64,000 nucleotides of DNA from Paramesorhizobium endophyticum (GCF_014640615.1 NZ_BMHH01000006.1:62001-126000); one strand, 5' to 3'; numbered from the stretch's first letter, positions 44,005 to 54,138 are shown. Made by a program: numbers and translations. Notes: generated by a model not told the origin, from the sequence alone.

Positions 44005-44997
44005 TCAAACAGCTTCCGAGCCGCGGTTGTCCATTTCCTTCAACTGCGTGATAACGGTGAGGCGCGTGGTGATCATGGTGAGGAAGCTCACGAGCAGGAT
44101 GATGACGCCGACGCCCAGATAGCCGCCGGTCCCGATGGCGAAGTTGCCGAACAGCGCCGCTGCCTGGTCCGCTTCCGGCGTCGCCAGATTGCGCGACGAC
44201 CACCATGAAATGACGAGAAACACCAATATCGCCACGCCGCCGCCGCAGAGCGCGCCCTTGAGCGCGGTGCGGAAGAAATGACGCTCGAACTCGCGGGCGA
44301 CAAATTTTCCCTCTGCCCCGATGAAATGCAGCACTTCGATGATGTGATCATTGCCGGCCATGGCGCCCCGCGTGGCGAAGATGACGGTCAGCACCGTTGC
44401 GGCGATGACGAGGGCGAGCACGCTCATGCCGATCAGCACCGTGGTTCGCGCCATGGCGACGAGGCGGTCCACCCAGGTGCGGTGATCATCGAAGCTCGCG
44501 CCCGGCACGCTACGCACCAACTCGGCGCGCAAGGTGGGGAAGTCGGGCGGCGATTCTTCATCGATGGAGACTACGACCAGCCGAGGGACGGGCAATTCGT
44601 CGATGTTGAGACCGGTGCCTAGCCATGGCTCCAGCAGGCGGGCGGTGGCGGCGCGGTCGACAATGCGGGCCGATGTCACGCCGGCGAAGCCCTCGGCAAT
44701 TTTGGCCGCCTGCACCAGCAGCGCCTCCATATCCTCGCCTTCAATCGGCTTGATCTGGATGGTCGCTTCCTTGGAAATCTGGCTCTGCCAGGCTGCCGCC
44801 GAATCACGCACGAGGCTGACGCCGCCCAGCGTCAGGCAGGCGAGGAAGGTCATGATGGCGATGACGATGATGAGCGCGGTGCCCGCGACATTGCCCTGCG
44901 GCACGATGGGCGTCTGGGCCGGCCCTGCGCCCAGTCGGCCGATCAGACGGAAAACAGCCTCACGGGCGAGGTCGAGGCGCTCGAGCACTTCATGCAT
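44005..44997 (-). CDS. ftsX: Cell division protein FtsX
   Basis: FtsX is the membrane part of the FtsEX complex, which uses ATP hydrolysis at the septum to activate peptidoglycan hydrolases. The 330-aa protein has a cytoplasmic N terminus, a first helix near 45-65, a large periplasmic loop, and three C-terminal helices (LIGMSVLALVIAATVLTVIF, CGGGVAILVFLVISW, YLGVGVIILLVSFLTMI). It overlaps ftsE by 8 bp. The periplasmic domain is typical in size. Confidence 0.93.
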   Translation of the reverse strand: MHEVLERLDLAREAVFRLIGRLGAGPAQTPIVPQGNVAGTALIIVIAIMTFLACLTLGGVSLVRDSAAAWQSQISKEATIQIKPIEGEDMEALLVQAAKIAEGFAGVTSARIVDRAATARLLEPWLGTGLNIDELPVPRLVVVSIDEESPPDFPTLRAELVRSVPGASFDDHRTWVDRLVAMARTTVLIGMSVLALVIAATVLTVIFATRGAMAGNDHIIEVLHFIGAEGKFVAREFERHFFRTALKGALCGGGVAILVFLVISWWSSRNLATPEADQAAALFGNFAIGTGGYLGVGVIILLVSFLTMITTRLTVITQLKEMDNRGSEAV

Positions 44998-45685
44998 AGA
45001 TATCGAGCCTCCCCTGATCGAGAATCATGCGACGGGCATTGACCTGATCCATCAGTGTCAGATCGTGGGTGGCGATGATGACGGCAGTGCCGGAACGGTT
45101 GAGTTCGGCAAAAAGCCGGAGAAGGCGACGGGCGAGCGGCGGGTCGACATTGCCGGTCGGCTCGTCGGCGAGCAACACTTCCGGCTGGTCGATCAGCGCC
45201 CGGGCAATCGCTGCACGCTGCTTCTCGCCGCCCGAGAGCACCGGCGGCAGCACATGCATGCGGTCGCCAAGCCCGACCCAATGCAGGAGTTCCTGGACCT
45301 CGGCGCGGTAGGTCGCCTCCTCCTTGCCGCGCACGCGCAGAGGGAGGGCGACATTCTCATAGGTCGTCATATGGTCAAGCAGGCGGAAATCCTGAAACAC
45401 CACGCCGATGCGGCGGCGCAGCAGCGGCAATTCGCTGCGGTCGAGCGTGGCGATGTCCTTGCCGAAGACATTGATGAGGCCGCGCGTCGGCTTCAGCGCC
45501 ATGAAAAGCAGGCGCAGGAGAGACGTCTTGCCCGCGCCGGAAGGGCCGGTCAGGAACTGGAAGGAGCGCGCGGGGATATGAAAGCTGACGTCGCGCAGCA
45601 CTTCGGGCCCCATGCCATAGCGCAGTCCGACATTCTCGAAGCGAATCACGTTAGCCTTGTCCCGGACTTCATTTGAATTCCCCAT
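44990..45685 (-). CDS. ftsE: Cell division ATP-binding protein FtsE
   Basis: FtsE is the ATPase of FtsEX. The 231-aa protein has Walker A GPSGAGKT (47-54), the Q-loop VVFQDFRLLDHMTTYENVAL typical of FtsE, signature LSGGEKQR and Walker B VLLADEPTGNVDP. I chose ATG 45685 (MGNSNEVRD); the in-frame ATG 45709 has no ribosome-binding site. It is the first gene of the minus-strand division/envelope run and diverges from hpt. Confidence 0.95.
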   Translation of the reverse strand: MGNSNEVRDKANVIRFENVGLRYGMGPEVLRDVSFHIPARSFQFLTGPSGAGKTSLLRLLFMALKPTRGLINVFGKDIATLDRSELPLLRRRIGVVFQDFRLLDHMTTYENVALPLRVRGKEEATYRAEVQELLHWVGLGDRMHVLPPVLSGGEKQRAAIARALIDQPEVLLADEPTGNVDPPLARRLLRLFAELNRSGTAVIIATHDLTLMDQVNARRMILDQGRLDIYA

Positions 45686-45835
45686 CTGCTCATAAGCCGG
45701 AATGACCATTGAATGCCATGGTTAATGGACGGTTAAAATGCCATAACGAAAGGCTCAGATTGTAGTGATCATCTTGTTTTCCGTGCGGCAGTCCGCATAA
45801 AGACGGGACGAAAAACGGAAAAGCGAGATCATCCG

Positions 45836-46372
45836 ATGCCAGAGGTTGGCGGCAAATCGATAGAAGTCCTGTTCAGCGTCGAGGAAATCGCGGCGCGCAA
45901 CCGCGAACTGGCGCGCCAGATTGCAGAGCGGAATTTTTCCGACCTGCTGGTGATCTCGATCCTGAAGGGCTCCTTCATCTTCGCGGCGGACCTGATCCGC
46001 GCCATGCATGACGAGGGCGTCGAGCCGCATGTGGAGTTCATCACCGTGTCGAGCTACGGCACGGGAACGACCGGCGGCGAGGTTCGGCTGCTGCGCGATA
46101 TCGAGAGCGATGTGACGGGGCGCGACGTGCTCTTGATCGACGACATTCTCGAATCGGGCCGGACGCTGGAATTCGTGCGCGACCTGATGCTGAAGCGCGG
46201 CGCGCGTAGCGTCTCGATCGCGGTGCTGCTGGACAAGTCGATGCGGCGCAAGACCGCCATCGAGGCGGATTTCACGGGGTTCGATTGCCCTGACCATTTC
46301 GTGGTGGGATACGGCATGGACGCCGCCCACGCCTTCCGGCAATTGCCGTTCGTGGGATGGGTGAAGGAATAA
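45836..46372 (+). CDS. hpt: Hypoxanthine phosphoribosyltransferase
   Basis: This protein salvages hypoxanthine (and often guanine) to the nucleotide with PRPP. The 178-aa protein has LVISILKGSFIFAADLIR, the flexible-loop SSYGTGTTGGEV, and the PRPP motif VLLIDDILESGRTL. The C-terminal purine-binding region is DHFVVGYGMD. Length is normal. It is monocistronic and divergent from ftsE. Confidence 0.95.
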   Translation: MPEVGGKSIEVLFSVEEIAARNRELARQIAERNFSDLLVISILKGSFIFAADLIRAMHDEGVEPHVEFITVSSYGTGTTGGEVRLLRDIESDVTGRDVLLIDDILESGRTLEFVRDLMLKRGARSVSIAVLLDKSMRRKTAIEADFTGFDCPDHFVVGYGMDAAHAFRQLPFVGWVKE

Positions 46373-46429
46373 ACCTGCCGCTGAGAGGCATTTTCTTTGT
46401 TTTACTCCTATGCCCTTGCGGGGCGGGTT

Positions 46430-46580
46430 CGCTCCTTCCCTCCCCCTTGCGGGGAAGGTGGCCGAAGGGTCGGGTGGGGGTGGTGACGTTTGCGTCTCTG
46501 CTGAAGACCACAGCTTAAACGTCGCCAGCCCCATCCGCCCGCTATGCGGGCACCTTCCCCGCAAGGGGGGAAGGTGGGCG
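46430..46580. repeat. Intergenic inverted repeat between hpt and the TIGR02302 gene
   Basis: CTTGCGGGGAAGGTGGCC (about 46446) and CACCTTCCCCGCAAGG (about 46550) are opposed arms flanking about 85 bp. Shorter CCCTTGCGGGG copies lie around 46413 and 46446. The unit occupies most of the 232-bp convergent gap and may end transcription from both sides. It looks like a dispersed family, though no second locus is in the window. Confidence 0.6.
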
Positions 46581-46604
46581 CCTCGCGGAGGCGCACCTAA
46601 TAGC

Positions 46605-49076
46605 TCAATCGAACTTCAGCAGCCGCTCCAGATATTCCTTCTCCATCTGCGGGCTCAGCGAATCGCCGAGGCGGCGGCGAATCTCTTCCAGAATCTGGCG
46701 CGCGCGCTGGATGTCGCTTTCCTCGGGGATTTTAACATTGCTGTCGTCGATCGGGCTGGGGCCGGTCGGGCGTCCAAGCGGATCGCGGCCACCGGGCGAT
46801 TGCTGACCGCCGGGGCCGCCTTCGCCCATCGCTTGCTGCATCTGCTGCATCATGTCGCGCGCGCCGCGACGCAGGGCGTCGAGCGCGTTGGCCTGCTCGT
46901 CGGTGGCCGTTTCGCCTTGCGCGCGGCCAAGCGCCTCACCCGCGCGGCCCATCGATTCGCCCGCCTCGCCCATTTCCTTGCCCGGCTCGAGGCCCATGCC
47001 CTTCAGGCCCTTCATCATCTCATTGAGCTCGGATTGCAGCTGCGCCTGGCCCTGCTGCAATTTGCGCATGGCTTCCTCCAACTCCTGAGATTTCCCGGCA
47101 TCGGGAACCTCGGCATTATCCTGCTCCTGCATCTGCCGGTTCAGGCGGGAGGTCTCGTCCATCATCTGCTGCTGGCGGCGCATCAGTTCGCCTAGCTTGT
47201 TCATTTGCTGTCGCATCGGATCCTGCTGGGCCTGCCCGCGCTGCGGTTGCCTGCCCATTTGCAGATTGTTCATCATGTTTTCGAGCTGCGACAGAAGTTG
47301 CTGCGCGGAATCGCGCGAGCCCTGCTTCGCCAGATTCTCGATCTGGTTCATCATCCGGTCGAGGTCTTTCTGCGTCAGCACCCGTGCGTTCGGGTTCATC
47401 TCGCCGGAATAGGGACTCTGCTGCTGGCGCTCGGCATATTCCCTAAGGAATTGCTGCATGGCTTGGCGCAGTTCGGCCATCAGTTTTTCGATTTCCTGAG
47501 GGCTTGCGCCGTTCTCGATCGCCCGTTTCAACGCTTCCTGCGCCTGCCGCAGACGCTTTTCCGCGTCGGATAGCTGTCCATCCTCGATGCCGCGCGCCAC
47601 CTGCCACATATAGGCGACGACATCGCGCAACTGATCGTCATTACGGGCAAGGCGCAGCCGTGACTGGACGCTACGCAGCGCCAGATAATGGGTCGTGTTC
47701 TTGATGGTATCTTCCGGGCGCAGCGTGACGGCGCTCAACATGTCGAGCACACGGTCGCGCTTGTTGGCGTCGAGAGCGAGGATGCGGCGCTGTTCGGCCA
47801 TGGCGCGGGCGAGCGGATTGGCGAAGGGGCGCTCCGGCAGAGTGAGAACCTTCGTTTCGCTGCGTCCCAGATGTCCGGCATCGTCCTCCGCCACCAGCGT
47901 CAGGCGCACCTGCGACCCGGCCCAGGGATGCTCGGTAATGTCCTTGGACGTAGTCGCGTCCTTGCTGCCACGGCGCGGCAGGACGAGCGGCACGTCGGGC
48001 GCCGGGAAAAGCGGGCGCGCATTGGCGGACGGCTTTTCAGCCTCGACGATCTCCGCATGGCCCTTGGTCGCGCCATAGTCGTCATCGATGGAATAGGAAA
48101 GCTCGAGCGTGCCGTTCATTGCATGGTCCGGCTCCTTGGTGAAGCGGATGAGCGGCGCGCGGTCAGGGATGATATTGAACGTCCACTCGGTATTCGCGCC
48201 ACCGGAAAGGCTGACTTCGGTTTCCCCCTGCAAGGGAAGCTGGAAATTCCTGCTGTCATCGGGAGCCGAATCATCCTTGGCTGCGGGGGCGACCTCCTGG
48301 GGTTTCCCATCCGGGCCGGTCGCAGTCAGGCTTTCCTGCCCGCTGCCGCCTGTAACGCGGATAGCGAGGATGCTGCCTTGCGGGACGGTGAAGCCGGCTT
48401 CACCGTTATCGTCCTGCGCGGTAAGGAAGATCGGCGCGCGGCCGGTATAGCGGGGCGGCGTCACCCAGGCGTCGATTCGCGCTGCAGGACCGCTTGCGCC
48501 AAACCGCACGCGGAAGGCGTCGGAAAGCGCGCCGCCATCCGGACCGCTGGCATAGGCGAAGGCCGTGACGAACAGAAGCGCGACGGCGGCGCGGACGCCT
48601 AGCGGGTCCCATTCGGGAACGCGCGGACGCGGCGTGCCGCCTTGCAGGTTTTTGAGCTTTTCCGCCATGCGGCGGCGATGCTCCTCCCAGAGCGCGCGGG
48701 CGAAGGGGTCCTCCGTTCCCGAAGCAATCGCATCGGACTGGATGGAAATCGGCCCATGTTCCAGCAGATTGGCCGCTTCCAGCCGACGGTCCACCTCCGT
48801 TTGATAAGGCAGGCGCAGGCGCGTGGGGAGGTAGAGGGCGACCGCTCCCGCCAAGGCGAAAAGAGCAAGCAGCACCATATGCAGCCAGCCGGGAAACCAT
48901 TGGAACAGGCCAAACCAGGCAATGGCGACGAAAAGCGCGGCGAGGGTGATGAGCGGCAGGATGAGCGGCCAAAGGCGCTCGAAAGTGATTGTGGCAAAGG
49001 CAAAACGGCGCGCGGCGGCAAGGTTTGCCACCGTGGTTTTCTTCATCACCGGGCTGTCATCGAGCCGATCTGCCAT
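46605..49076 (-). CDS. TIGR02302 family (DUF4175) membrane protein
   Basis: The 823-aa protein has a basic cytoplasmic start, two close membrane helices (about 35-82: LWPLILPLITLAALFVAIAW, VLLALFALAGAVALYLP), a third near 165-180, a large periplasmic beta-rich part (FTVPQGSILAIRVTGGSGQE), and a long Gln/Met/Glu-rich helical region from about 560 to 770 (QMGRQPQRGQAQQDPMRQQM). This layout is that of the alphaproteobacterial TIGR02302 family, whose function is unknown. It lies downstream of lysA on the same strand after a 191-bp repeat-containing gap. Confidence 0.85.
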   Translation of the reverse strand: MADRLDDSPVMKKTTVANLAAARRFAFATITFERLWPLILPLITLAALFVAIAWFGLFQWFPGWLHMVLLALFALAGAVALYLPTRLRLPYQTEVDRRLEAANLLEHGPISIQSDAIASGTEDPFARALWEEHRRRMAEKLKNLQGGTPRPRVPEWDPLGVRAAVALLFVTAFAYASGPDGGALSDAFRVRFGASGPAARIDAWVTPPRYTGRAPIFLTAQDDNGEAGFTVPQGSILAIRVTGGSGQESLTATGPDGKPQEVAPAAKDDSAPDDSRNFQLPLQGETEVSLSGGANTEWTFNIIPDRAPLIRFTKEPDHAMNGTLELSYSIDDDYGATKGHAEIVEAEKPSANARPLFPAPDVPLVLPRRGSKDATTSKDITEHPWAGSQVRLTLVAEDDAGHLGRSETKVLTLPERPFANPLARAMAEQRRILALDANKRDRVLDMLSAVTLRPEDTIKNTTHYLALRSVQSRLRLARNDDQLRDVVAYMWQVARGIEDGQLSDAEKRLRQAQEALKRAIENGASPQEIEKLMAELRQAMQQFLREYAERQQQSPYSGEMNPNARVLTQKDLDRMMNQIENLAKQGSRDSAQQLLSQLENMMNNLQMGRQPQRGQAQQDPMRQQMNKLGELMRRQQQMMDETSRLNRQMQEQDNAEVPDAGKSQELEEAMRKLQQGQAQLQSELNEMMKGLKGMGLEPGKEMGEAGESMGRAGEALGRAQGETATDEQANALDALRRGARDMMQQMQQAMGEGGPGGQQSPGGRDPLGRPTGPSPIDDSNVKIPEESDIQRARQILEEIRRRLGDSLSPQMEKEYLERLLKFD

Positions 49077-49139
49077 GCGCGCCTCTCCAAAGTAAGCCCC
49101 AAGAATAGATGCTTATCGTGGCAAAGACGAGACTTTGTG

Positions 49140-49262
49140 TGAAAATAAGCGCCAAGCGCTCGTGCTTCGCTGCGGAGAGGGGAATTGCTGAGGCACTACA
49201 TCCTCCACCCTCATCCTGAGGTGCTCCCCTGAGCCTGTCGAAAGGGGAGTTTCGAAGGGCGT
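49140..49262. repeat. Intergenic repeat of the CCTCATCCTGAGGTGC family
   Basis: ACCCTCATCCTGAGGTGCTC and the adjacent CCCCTGAGCCTGTCGAAAGG with TTCGAAGGG match the family seen at 4790-4940. AGCGCCAAGCGCT at 49150 is the short dyad also found near 4790 and 31005. The repeat is in the gap between lysA and the TIGR02302 gene. Confidence 0.6.
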
Positions 49263-49267
49263 AGGGA

Positions 49268-50533
49268 TCAGAGCCAATCCGGCACCGAATCGAGGCCGAT
49301 CAGCGCCTCATAGCTGTCGCGCGGCCGCACCACATGATAACGGTCGCCATCGACAAGCACTTCGGGCACGAGGAGGCGCGTGTTGTAGGTACCGGCCTGC
49401 ACCGCGCCGTAGGCCCCGGCGGTCATTATGGCGAGGAGATCACCGGGCGCGGGGTAGGGGAGATCGCGGTCCTGGCCGAGATAATCGCCGGTTTCGCAGA
49501 CCGGACCGACGATATCTGCGCGGATGCGGCGCTGGCCGTCCTTCGGCGCGAGCACCGGACGGATATCGTGGAAAGCGTCGTAGAGCGTCGGGCGGATCAA
49601 ATCGTTCATCGCGGCATCGACGATGATGAAATTCCGCGCATTGCCCTCCTTCACGAAGATGACCTCGGTGACAAGAATGCCGGCATTGCCGACGATCAGG
49701 CGTCCCGGCTCGAAGATGGTTTTCAGCCCCAGCGGGCGGATATGCTTGGCGACAATGGCGGCATAGGCGTCCGGCAGGGGAGGTGGATTGTTGTCGATGC
49801 GATAGGGAATCCCCAGACCGCCACCCAGATCGACATGCTCGATAGCGTGGCCGTCCGCCTTCAACTGGGCGACCAGATCGGCCAGCAGTGCGAAAGCATC
49901 GTCAAAGGGCTGCAATTCGCTGATCTGGCTACCGATATGCATGTCGATGCCGGTGACGCGGATGCCCGGCAGGCTCGCGGCGCGGGCATAAACCTCACGC
50001 GCCCGGGCGTAGGGAATGCCGAACTTGTTTTCCGCCTTGCCGGTGGAAATCTTGGCGTGGGTGCGCGCATCCACATCCGGATTGATGCGCAGCGAAACCG
50101 GCGCGGTCTTGCCCATAGCCACGGCGCGGGCGGAAAGCATTTCCAGTTCCGGCTCGGACTCGACGTTGAAGCAATGAATGCCGGCGGCGAGGGCAAAATC
50201 CATTTCGCTCGCTTTCTTGCCGACGCCGGAGAAGACGATCTTGTCCGCCGGGATGCCCGCGGCGAGCGCGCGGCGCAATTCACCTTCCGAAACCACATCC
50301 GCGCCCGAACCGAGCTTTGCCAGCGTTTTCAGCACGGCCTGGTTGGAATTGGCTTTCAGCGCATAACAAACCAGCGCATCCATATCGGCGAAAGCCTGGG
50401 TAAAGACGCGGAAATGGCGCGTCAGCGTGGCGGTGGAATAGCAATAGAACGGCGTGCCGACCGCGCGCGCGATTTCGGCAACGCTGACATTCTCGGCGTG
50501 GAGAACGCCGTCCTGGTATTCGAAGTGGTTCAA
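49268..50533 (-). CDS. lysA: Diaminopimelate decarboxylase
   Basis: LysA converts meso-diaminopimelate to lysine, with PLP. The 421-aa protein has PLP Lys60 (CYALKANSN), IDMHIGSQI, the phosphate-binding HVDLGGGLGIPY, the FEPGRLIVGNAG segment and catalytic CETGDYLGQDR. I chose TTG 50533 (product (M)NHFEYQDG) because it gives the usual length and N terminus, with AAGG about 10 nt upstream; the frame is open to a TTG at 50593. It follows lptM and argH, the common Hyphomicrobiales arrangement. Confidence 0.92.
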   Translation of the reverse strand: MNHFEYQDGVLHAENVSVAEIARAVGTPFYCYSTATLTRHFRVFTQAFADMDALVCYALKANSNQAVLKTLAKLGSGADVVSEGELRRALAAGIPADKIVFSGVGKKASEMDFALAAGIHCFNVESEPELEMLSARAVAMGKTAPVSLRINPDVDARTHAKISTGKAENKFGIPYARAREVYARAASLPGIRVTGIDMHIGSQISELQPFDDAFALLADLVAQLKADGHAIEHVDLGGGLGIPYRIDNNPPPLPDAYAAIVAKHIRPLGLKTIFEPGRLIVGNAGILVTEVIFVKEGNARNFIIVDAAMNDLIRPTLYDAFHDIRPVLAPKDGQRRIRADIVGPVCETGDYLGQDRDLPYPAPGDLLAIMTAGAYGAVQAGTYNTRLLVPEVLVDGDRYHVVRPRDSYEALIGLDSVPDWL

Positions 50534-50596
50534 GGGAGAAACGCCTTGTCTAGCCGCATCCAATGCGACGCCGAGAGAGCCATTCGGCTGCAATAC

Positions 50597-50782
50597 CTAC
50601 TGAATGAGCTTATCGAGGATGAACGGCTTGTCCTCTTTCGGTTTCGGCTTCGTATGGCCGTTCTCATCGGTAACGACGGCTGTGGGCGGCGGCTCGAGAG
50701 GGCCGCGCCGGCCGCAGGCGGAAAGCACACTTGCCACGCCAATGGCGATGATGAGGGTCGAAATGGAGAAACGGCTGATCAT
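50597..50782 (-). CDS. lptM: LPS translocon maturation chaperone LptM-like small lipoprotein
   Basis: LptM (YifL) is a small outer-membrane lipoprotein that assists LptD maturation in E. coli. The 61-aa precursor has a lipoprotein signal ending LSAC (Cys23), followed by GRRGPLEPPP, the family's characteristic CGxxGPLxxP start of the mature protein. It lies between argH and lysA, the usual position of this gene. Function is by homology with the enterobacterial protein. Confidence 0.87.
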   Translation of the reverse strand: MISRFSISTLIIAIGVASVLSACGRRGPLEPPPTAVVTDENGHTKPKPKEDKPFILDKLIQ

Positions 50783-50859
50783 GCGGTCGGTCCTGAACCC
50801 GTTGATTTATCTTTATGTAGCCGAAAAGCGGGCTTATTGCACCCCGCTTTTGGCCGTTC

Positions 50860-52260
50860 TCACGCCTTGACGATCCGCTTTTTCCAGTAGCGGATCTGGC
50901 GGCGGACCTCCTCGGGCGCGGTGCCGCCATAGGATTTGCGGCTGCGCACGGATTTGTCCACGGTGAGGAAGCCGAAAACCGCTTCGGTGATGCCGGGATG
51001 GATCGATTGAAGGTCTTCCAGCGAGAGCTTGGCGAGATCGCATTTTTTGCTTTCCGCCAGCGCCACGGCGCGGCCGGTGGCATGGTGCGCCTCGCGGAAG
51101 GGAATGCCCAGTTCGCGCACCAGCCAATCGGCAAGGTCGGTGGCGGTGGAATAGCCGGAGCCGGCGGCTTTCTTCATGGCGGCGCTGTTTACCGAGAGGT
51201 CGCGGACCATGCCGGTCATGGCGGCAAGCGCCAGTTCCAGCGTCTCGGCGGCGTCGAATACGGCTTCCTTATCTTCCTGCATATCCTTGGAATAGGACAG
51301 CGGCAGACCCTTCATAACGGTCAAGAGCCCGACAAGCGAGCCGGTGATGCGGCCCGTCTTGGCGCGGACGAGCTCCGCCGCATCCGGGTTCTTCTTCTGC
51401 GGCATGATCGACGAGCCGGTGGAGAAGGCATCGGAAAGGCGGATGAAATTGAATTGCGGCGTCGACCAGATCACGATCTCCTCGGCAAGGCGCGAAAGAT
51501 GCGTGGCGCAGATGGCGGCGAGGGAGAGGAATTCCAGCGCGTAATCGCGGTCGGAAACGCTGTCGAGAGAGTTGCGCGTCGGCTCCCGGAAGCCGAGTTC
51601 CTTAGCCGTCATCTGGCGGTCGATGGGGAAGCCGGTGCCGGCGAGCGCCGCTGCGCCCAGGGGCGATTCGTCCACGCGTTCGATGGCGTCGCGTACGCGG
51701 GAGAGGTCGCGCCCGAACATTTCGACATAGGCCATCGCGTGATGGCCGAAGGTGACGGGCTGCGCCGTCTGAAGGTGGGTGAAGCCGGGCATCACGGTTG
51801 CGGCGTGTTCCTCGGCGCGCTCGAGGAAGGCTTCGATGAGCTTTTTCAGCGCCGTCGCGGTCTTGTTAAGCTCGTCCTTGACCCAAAGGCGGAAATCCAG
51901 CGCCACCTGGTCATTGCGCGAACGGGCGGTGTGGAGCCGCCCGGCGGCGGGGCCAATGAGTTCCGCCAGTCGCGCCTCGACATTCATGTGGATGTCTTCG
52001 AGCTTGCGGGAGAAGACGAACTTTCCGCTCTCGATTTCGGCCAGTATGGTCTTGAGGCCCTCGGTGATTTTGTCGCAATCTTCCGCCGTAATAATGCCGG
52101 TCTTGGCCAGCATGGCGGCATGGGCGAGCGAGCCGCGAATATCCTGTGCGTAAAGCTTTTGGTCAAAGCCGATGGAGGCGTTGATCTCTTCCATGATCGC
52201 GTCGGGACCGGATGCGAAACGCCCGCCCCACATTTCATTGCTGGACTTTTGTTCGGTCAT
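50860..52260 (-). CDS. argH: Argininosuccinate lyase
   Basis: ArgH splits argininosuccinate into arginine and fumarate. The 466-aa protein starts [20 protein letters not shown] and has [32 protein letters not shown] and the fumarase-superfamily signature [13 protein letters not shown] chose ATG 52260 with GAGG 9 nt upstream. It heads the argH-lptM-lysA run and diverges from tlpA with only 42 bp between start codons, so both promoters lie in or overlap the neighbouring genes. Confidence 0.95.
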   Translation of the reverse strand: MTEQKSSNEMWGGRFASGPDAIMEEINASIGFDQKLYAQDIRGSLAHAAMLAKTGIITAEDCDKITEGLKTILAEIESGKFVFSRKLEDIHMNVEARLAELIGPAAGRLHTARSRNDQVALDFRLWVKDELNKTATALKKLIEAFLERAEEHAATVMPGFTHLQTAQPVTFGHHAMAYVEMFGRDLSRVRDAIERVDESPLGAAALAGTGFPIDRQMTAKELGFREPTRNSLDSVSDRDYALEFLSLAAICATHLSRLAEEIVIWSTPQFNFIRLSDAFSTGSSIMPQKKNPDAAELVRAKTGRITGSLVGLLTVMKGLPLSYSKDMQEDKEAVFDAAETLELALAAMTGMVRDLSVNSAAMKKAAGSGYSTATDLADWLVRELGIPFREAHHATGRAVALAESKKCDLAKLSLEDLQSIHPGITEAVFGFLTVDKSVRSRKSYGGTAPEEVRRQIRYWKKRIVKA

Positions 52261-52302
52261 GGTCGAATGCCTCGGAAATGGAAACACGGGAAGATCAGGA
52301 AC

Positions 52303-52980
52303 ATGGCGGCGCGCAACGGAAATAATGCCGGTAAACGCAAGATTGGAAGGCTTCTTCTGCTCTCAGGCTTAGCGGGGCTTATTGCCGGCGCCGTGGGGGT
52401 ATACGTGATGGAGCGGCCCTCTGGCAATGTGGCAGCGGCGGTCGATGGCGGGCAATGCGCGCTGAAGGCGGAGGCGGCAAAGGTTCTGGACAGCGCGGCG
52501 ACGGGCTCGGTGGCGGCGATGCGGGCCGCCGAAACGCCGCAGCCTGTTGGTAATCTGAGCTTCACGGACCCGGACGGGGCGAAGATGACCCTTGCCGATT
52601 TCAAGGGCAGGACATTGCTCGTTAATCTCTGGGCCACCTGGTGCGCGCCCTGCCGGGAGGAAATGCCAGCGCTCGACAAATTGCAGGCGGAGAAGGGCGG
52701 CGATGATTTTGAGGTCGTCGCCATCAACATCGATACGGGCGACGATGCCAAGCCCAAGAAATTTTTGACGGAAACCGGCGTGCATGCGCTGAAGCTTTAC
52801 CGCGACCCGACGATGGGCATCTTCAACGAGCTGAAAAGGAAGAACCTCGCCTTCGGCCTGCCCGTGACGATGCTTGTCGATAAGGACGGCTGCCAGATCG
52901 CCGCCATGAACGGGCCGGCGGACTGGGCTGGGGAAGACGCATCGAGGCTCATCGATGCGGCGCGGGCGATGAAGCAGTAA
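52303..52980 (+). CDS. tlpA: TlpA-like thiol:disulfide interchange protein
   Basis: This is a membrane-anchored periplasmic thioredoxin-like reductase, of the type used in cytochrome c/oxidase maturation. The 225-aa protein has an N-terminal anchor (about 16-36, [20 protein letters not shown]) and the thioredoxin motif WATWCAPC (Cys114, Cys117). The cis-Pro region is [11 protein letters not shown] chose ATG 52303 with AGGA upstream; the very long open frame running from 50998 is antisense to argH and not real. ATG 52268 is another candidate. Confidence 0.9.
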   Translation: MAARNGNNAGKRKIGRLLLLSGLAGLIAGAVGVYVMERPSGNVAAAVDGGQCALKAEAAKVLDSAATGSVAAMRAAETPQPVGNLSFTDPDGAKMTLADFKGRTLLVNLWATWCAPCREEMPALDKLQAEKGGDDFEVVAINIDTGDDAKPKKFLTETGVHALKLYRDPTMGIFNELKRKNLAFGLPVTMLVDKDGCQIAAMNGPADWAGEDASRLIDAARAMKQ

Positions 52981-52982
52981 GC

Positions 52983-53456
52983 TCAGGCGGTAAAGCCAGC
53001 GCGCTTCAGCCGGACGATGGCGAGATCGAGCGCCGAGAGGAAGGCCGAACGGTCGCGGGCCGCGAAGGGCGGCGGGCCGCCGGTGATCTGTCCGGCGGAG
53101 CGCAAACCTTCCATCAGATTGCGGGTGGCCAGCACGTTGCCGATGGAGGCTTCGGTAAAGGCGCGGCCATTGGGCGCGATTGCCGCCGCCCCCGCAATGA
53201 TCGCCCGGCTTGCGAGCGGAATGTCGGCGGTGATGACGATGGCGCCCGGCCCGGCTCGCTCGGCAATCCAATCGTCGGCGACGTCGAGACCGCTTGGCAC
53301 GATCACGCGCTCGATCAGCGGGTCGCGCGGAACCGCGATGAAGGAATTGGCGACGACATAAACCTTGACGCCATGGCGCTCCGCGACCCGGTAAATCTCC
53401 GCCTTCACGGGACAGGCATCGGCGTCGACATAGATGGTGATGGGTTGAGCGTTCAT
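52983..53456 (-). CDS. YaiI/YqxD family protein (DUF188)
   Basis: The 157-aa protein has [40 protein letters not shown] and [19 protein letters not shown], the full UPF0178 pattern. DUF188 is a PIN-related fold of unproven function, perhaps a nuclease. I chose ATG 53456 ([16 protein letters not shown]). It converges with tlpA, 2 bp apart. Upstream is a 680-bp repeat-rich gap. Confidence 0.87.
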   Translation of the reverse strand: MNAQPITIYVDADACPVKAEIYRVAERHGVKVYVVANSFIAVPRDPLIERVIVPSGLDVADDWIAERAGPGAIVITADIPLASRAIIAGAAAIAPNGRAFTEASIGNVLATRNLMEGLRSAGQITGGPPPFAARDRSAFLSALDLAIVRLKRAGFTA

Positions 53457-53580
53457 AGCACGACCAATGGCAGGGCTGAGGGACGCTGGCAACCCACGTC
53501 ATCTCTGGGACAAGCCCCGCGAGCATTTCACCTTAGATGGAAACAGCCGGCTCGTTCTTTTGTCGTTGCGCCAACGCCAC

Positions 53581-53738
53581 CGTAGAGGAATGGATCCCAG
53601 TGACAAGCACTGGGATGACGGGGCGGAGATGTTTCTTCACTACCGGATATGCTTGTGCCGAGCGGAGAGGCTCGAGGTTTGCTTACCAACAGCAAGGCAA
53701 CCCGTCATCCCAGTGTCACTGGGATCCATTCCTCTACG
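53581..53738. repeat. Large inverted repeat built from GGATCCCAGTG palindromes
   Basis: CGTAGAGGAATGGATCCCAG with TGACAAGCACTGGGATGACG (53581-53620) and its near-exact reverse complement at 53701-53738 (missing 4 bases of the central loop) flank about 80 bp. Each arm is itself a small palindrome. The core matches the element at 6565-6611. Confidence 0.8.
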
Positions 53739-53818
53739 TCTCCACGACAACAACGGTCCCAAACCGGAATTCAGGTGATTTCATTTGGCACCGTTGCTGT
53801 AGCTGCGCGGGAGAGGCC

Positions 53819-53972
53819 TGGATTTCCTGTGACAAGCACAGGAATGGACGGGGGGAGATTTTCTGCGCTATCGAGGACCGTTTTTGCCCAGGCGGAGGAG
53901 TCGAAGAATGGCCGCCAATAGCAAAGCAGCCGTCATTCCTGTGCTTGTCACAGTAATCCATCCCCTCAACAG
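53819..53972. repeat. Second inverted repeat of the same class
   Basis: TTTCCTGTGACAAGCACAGG with AATGGACGG (from 53823) and the opposed CCGTCATTCCTGTGCTTGTC (from 53930) form a pair about 150 bp long overall, next to the previous one. Together they fill much of 53457-54138, in which I see no gene. Confidence 0.75.
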
Positions 53973-54138
53973 CTGTGCTGTCTCAACGAGGCAGAATATG
54001 CGACCGTTTCCATCAAAAAGTGAAATGCTCCAGGGTGACGTTCGGAGAGTTTAGCTGAATGCTGCGATCAAAATAATGAATTGGCGCATGGCGTGGCGCC
54101 GGAATAAAGCCATTTGCGAATCATCGAAAGCCACGCCC

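Noticed and set aside
49334-50890. 518-codon plus-strand open frame opposite lysA
   Set aside because: It is an antisense shadow with composition like other complements of coding DNA; lysA has all catalytic motifs on the minus strand.
50998-52302. Very long plus-strand open frame extending tlpA upstream by more than 400 codons
   Set aside because: It is antisense to argH with Arg/Gly/Gln-rich composition and no family pattern; tlpA similarity begins only after ATG 52303, which has AGGA upstream.
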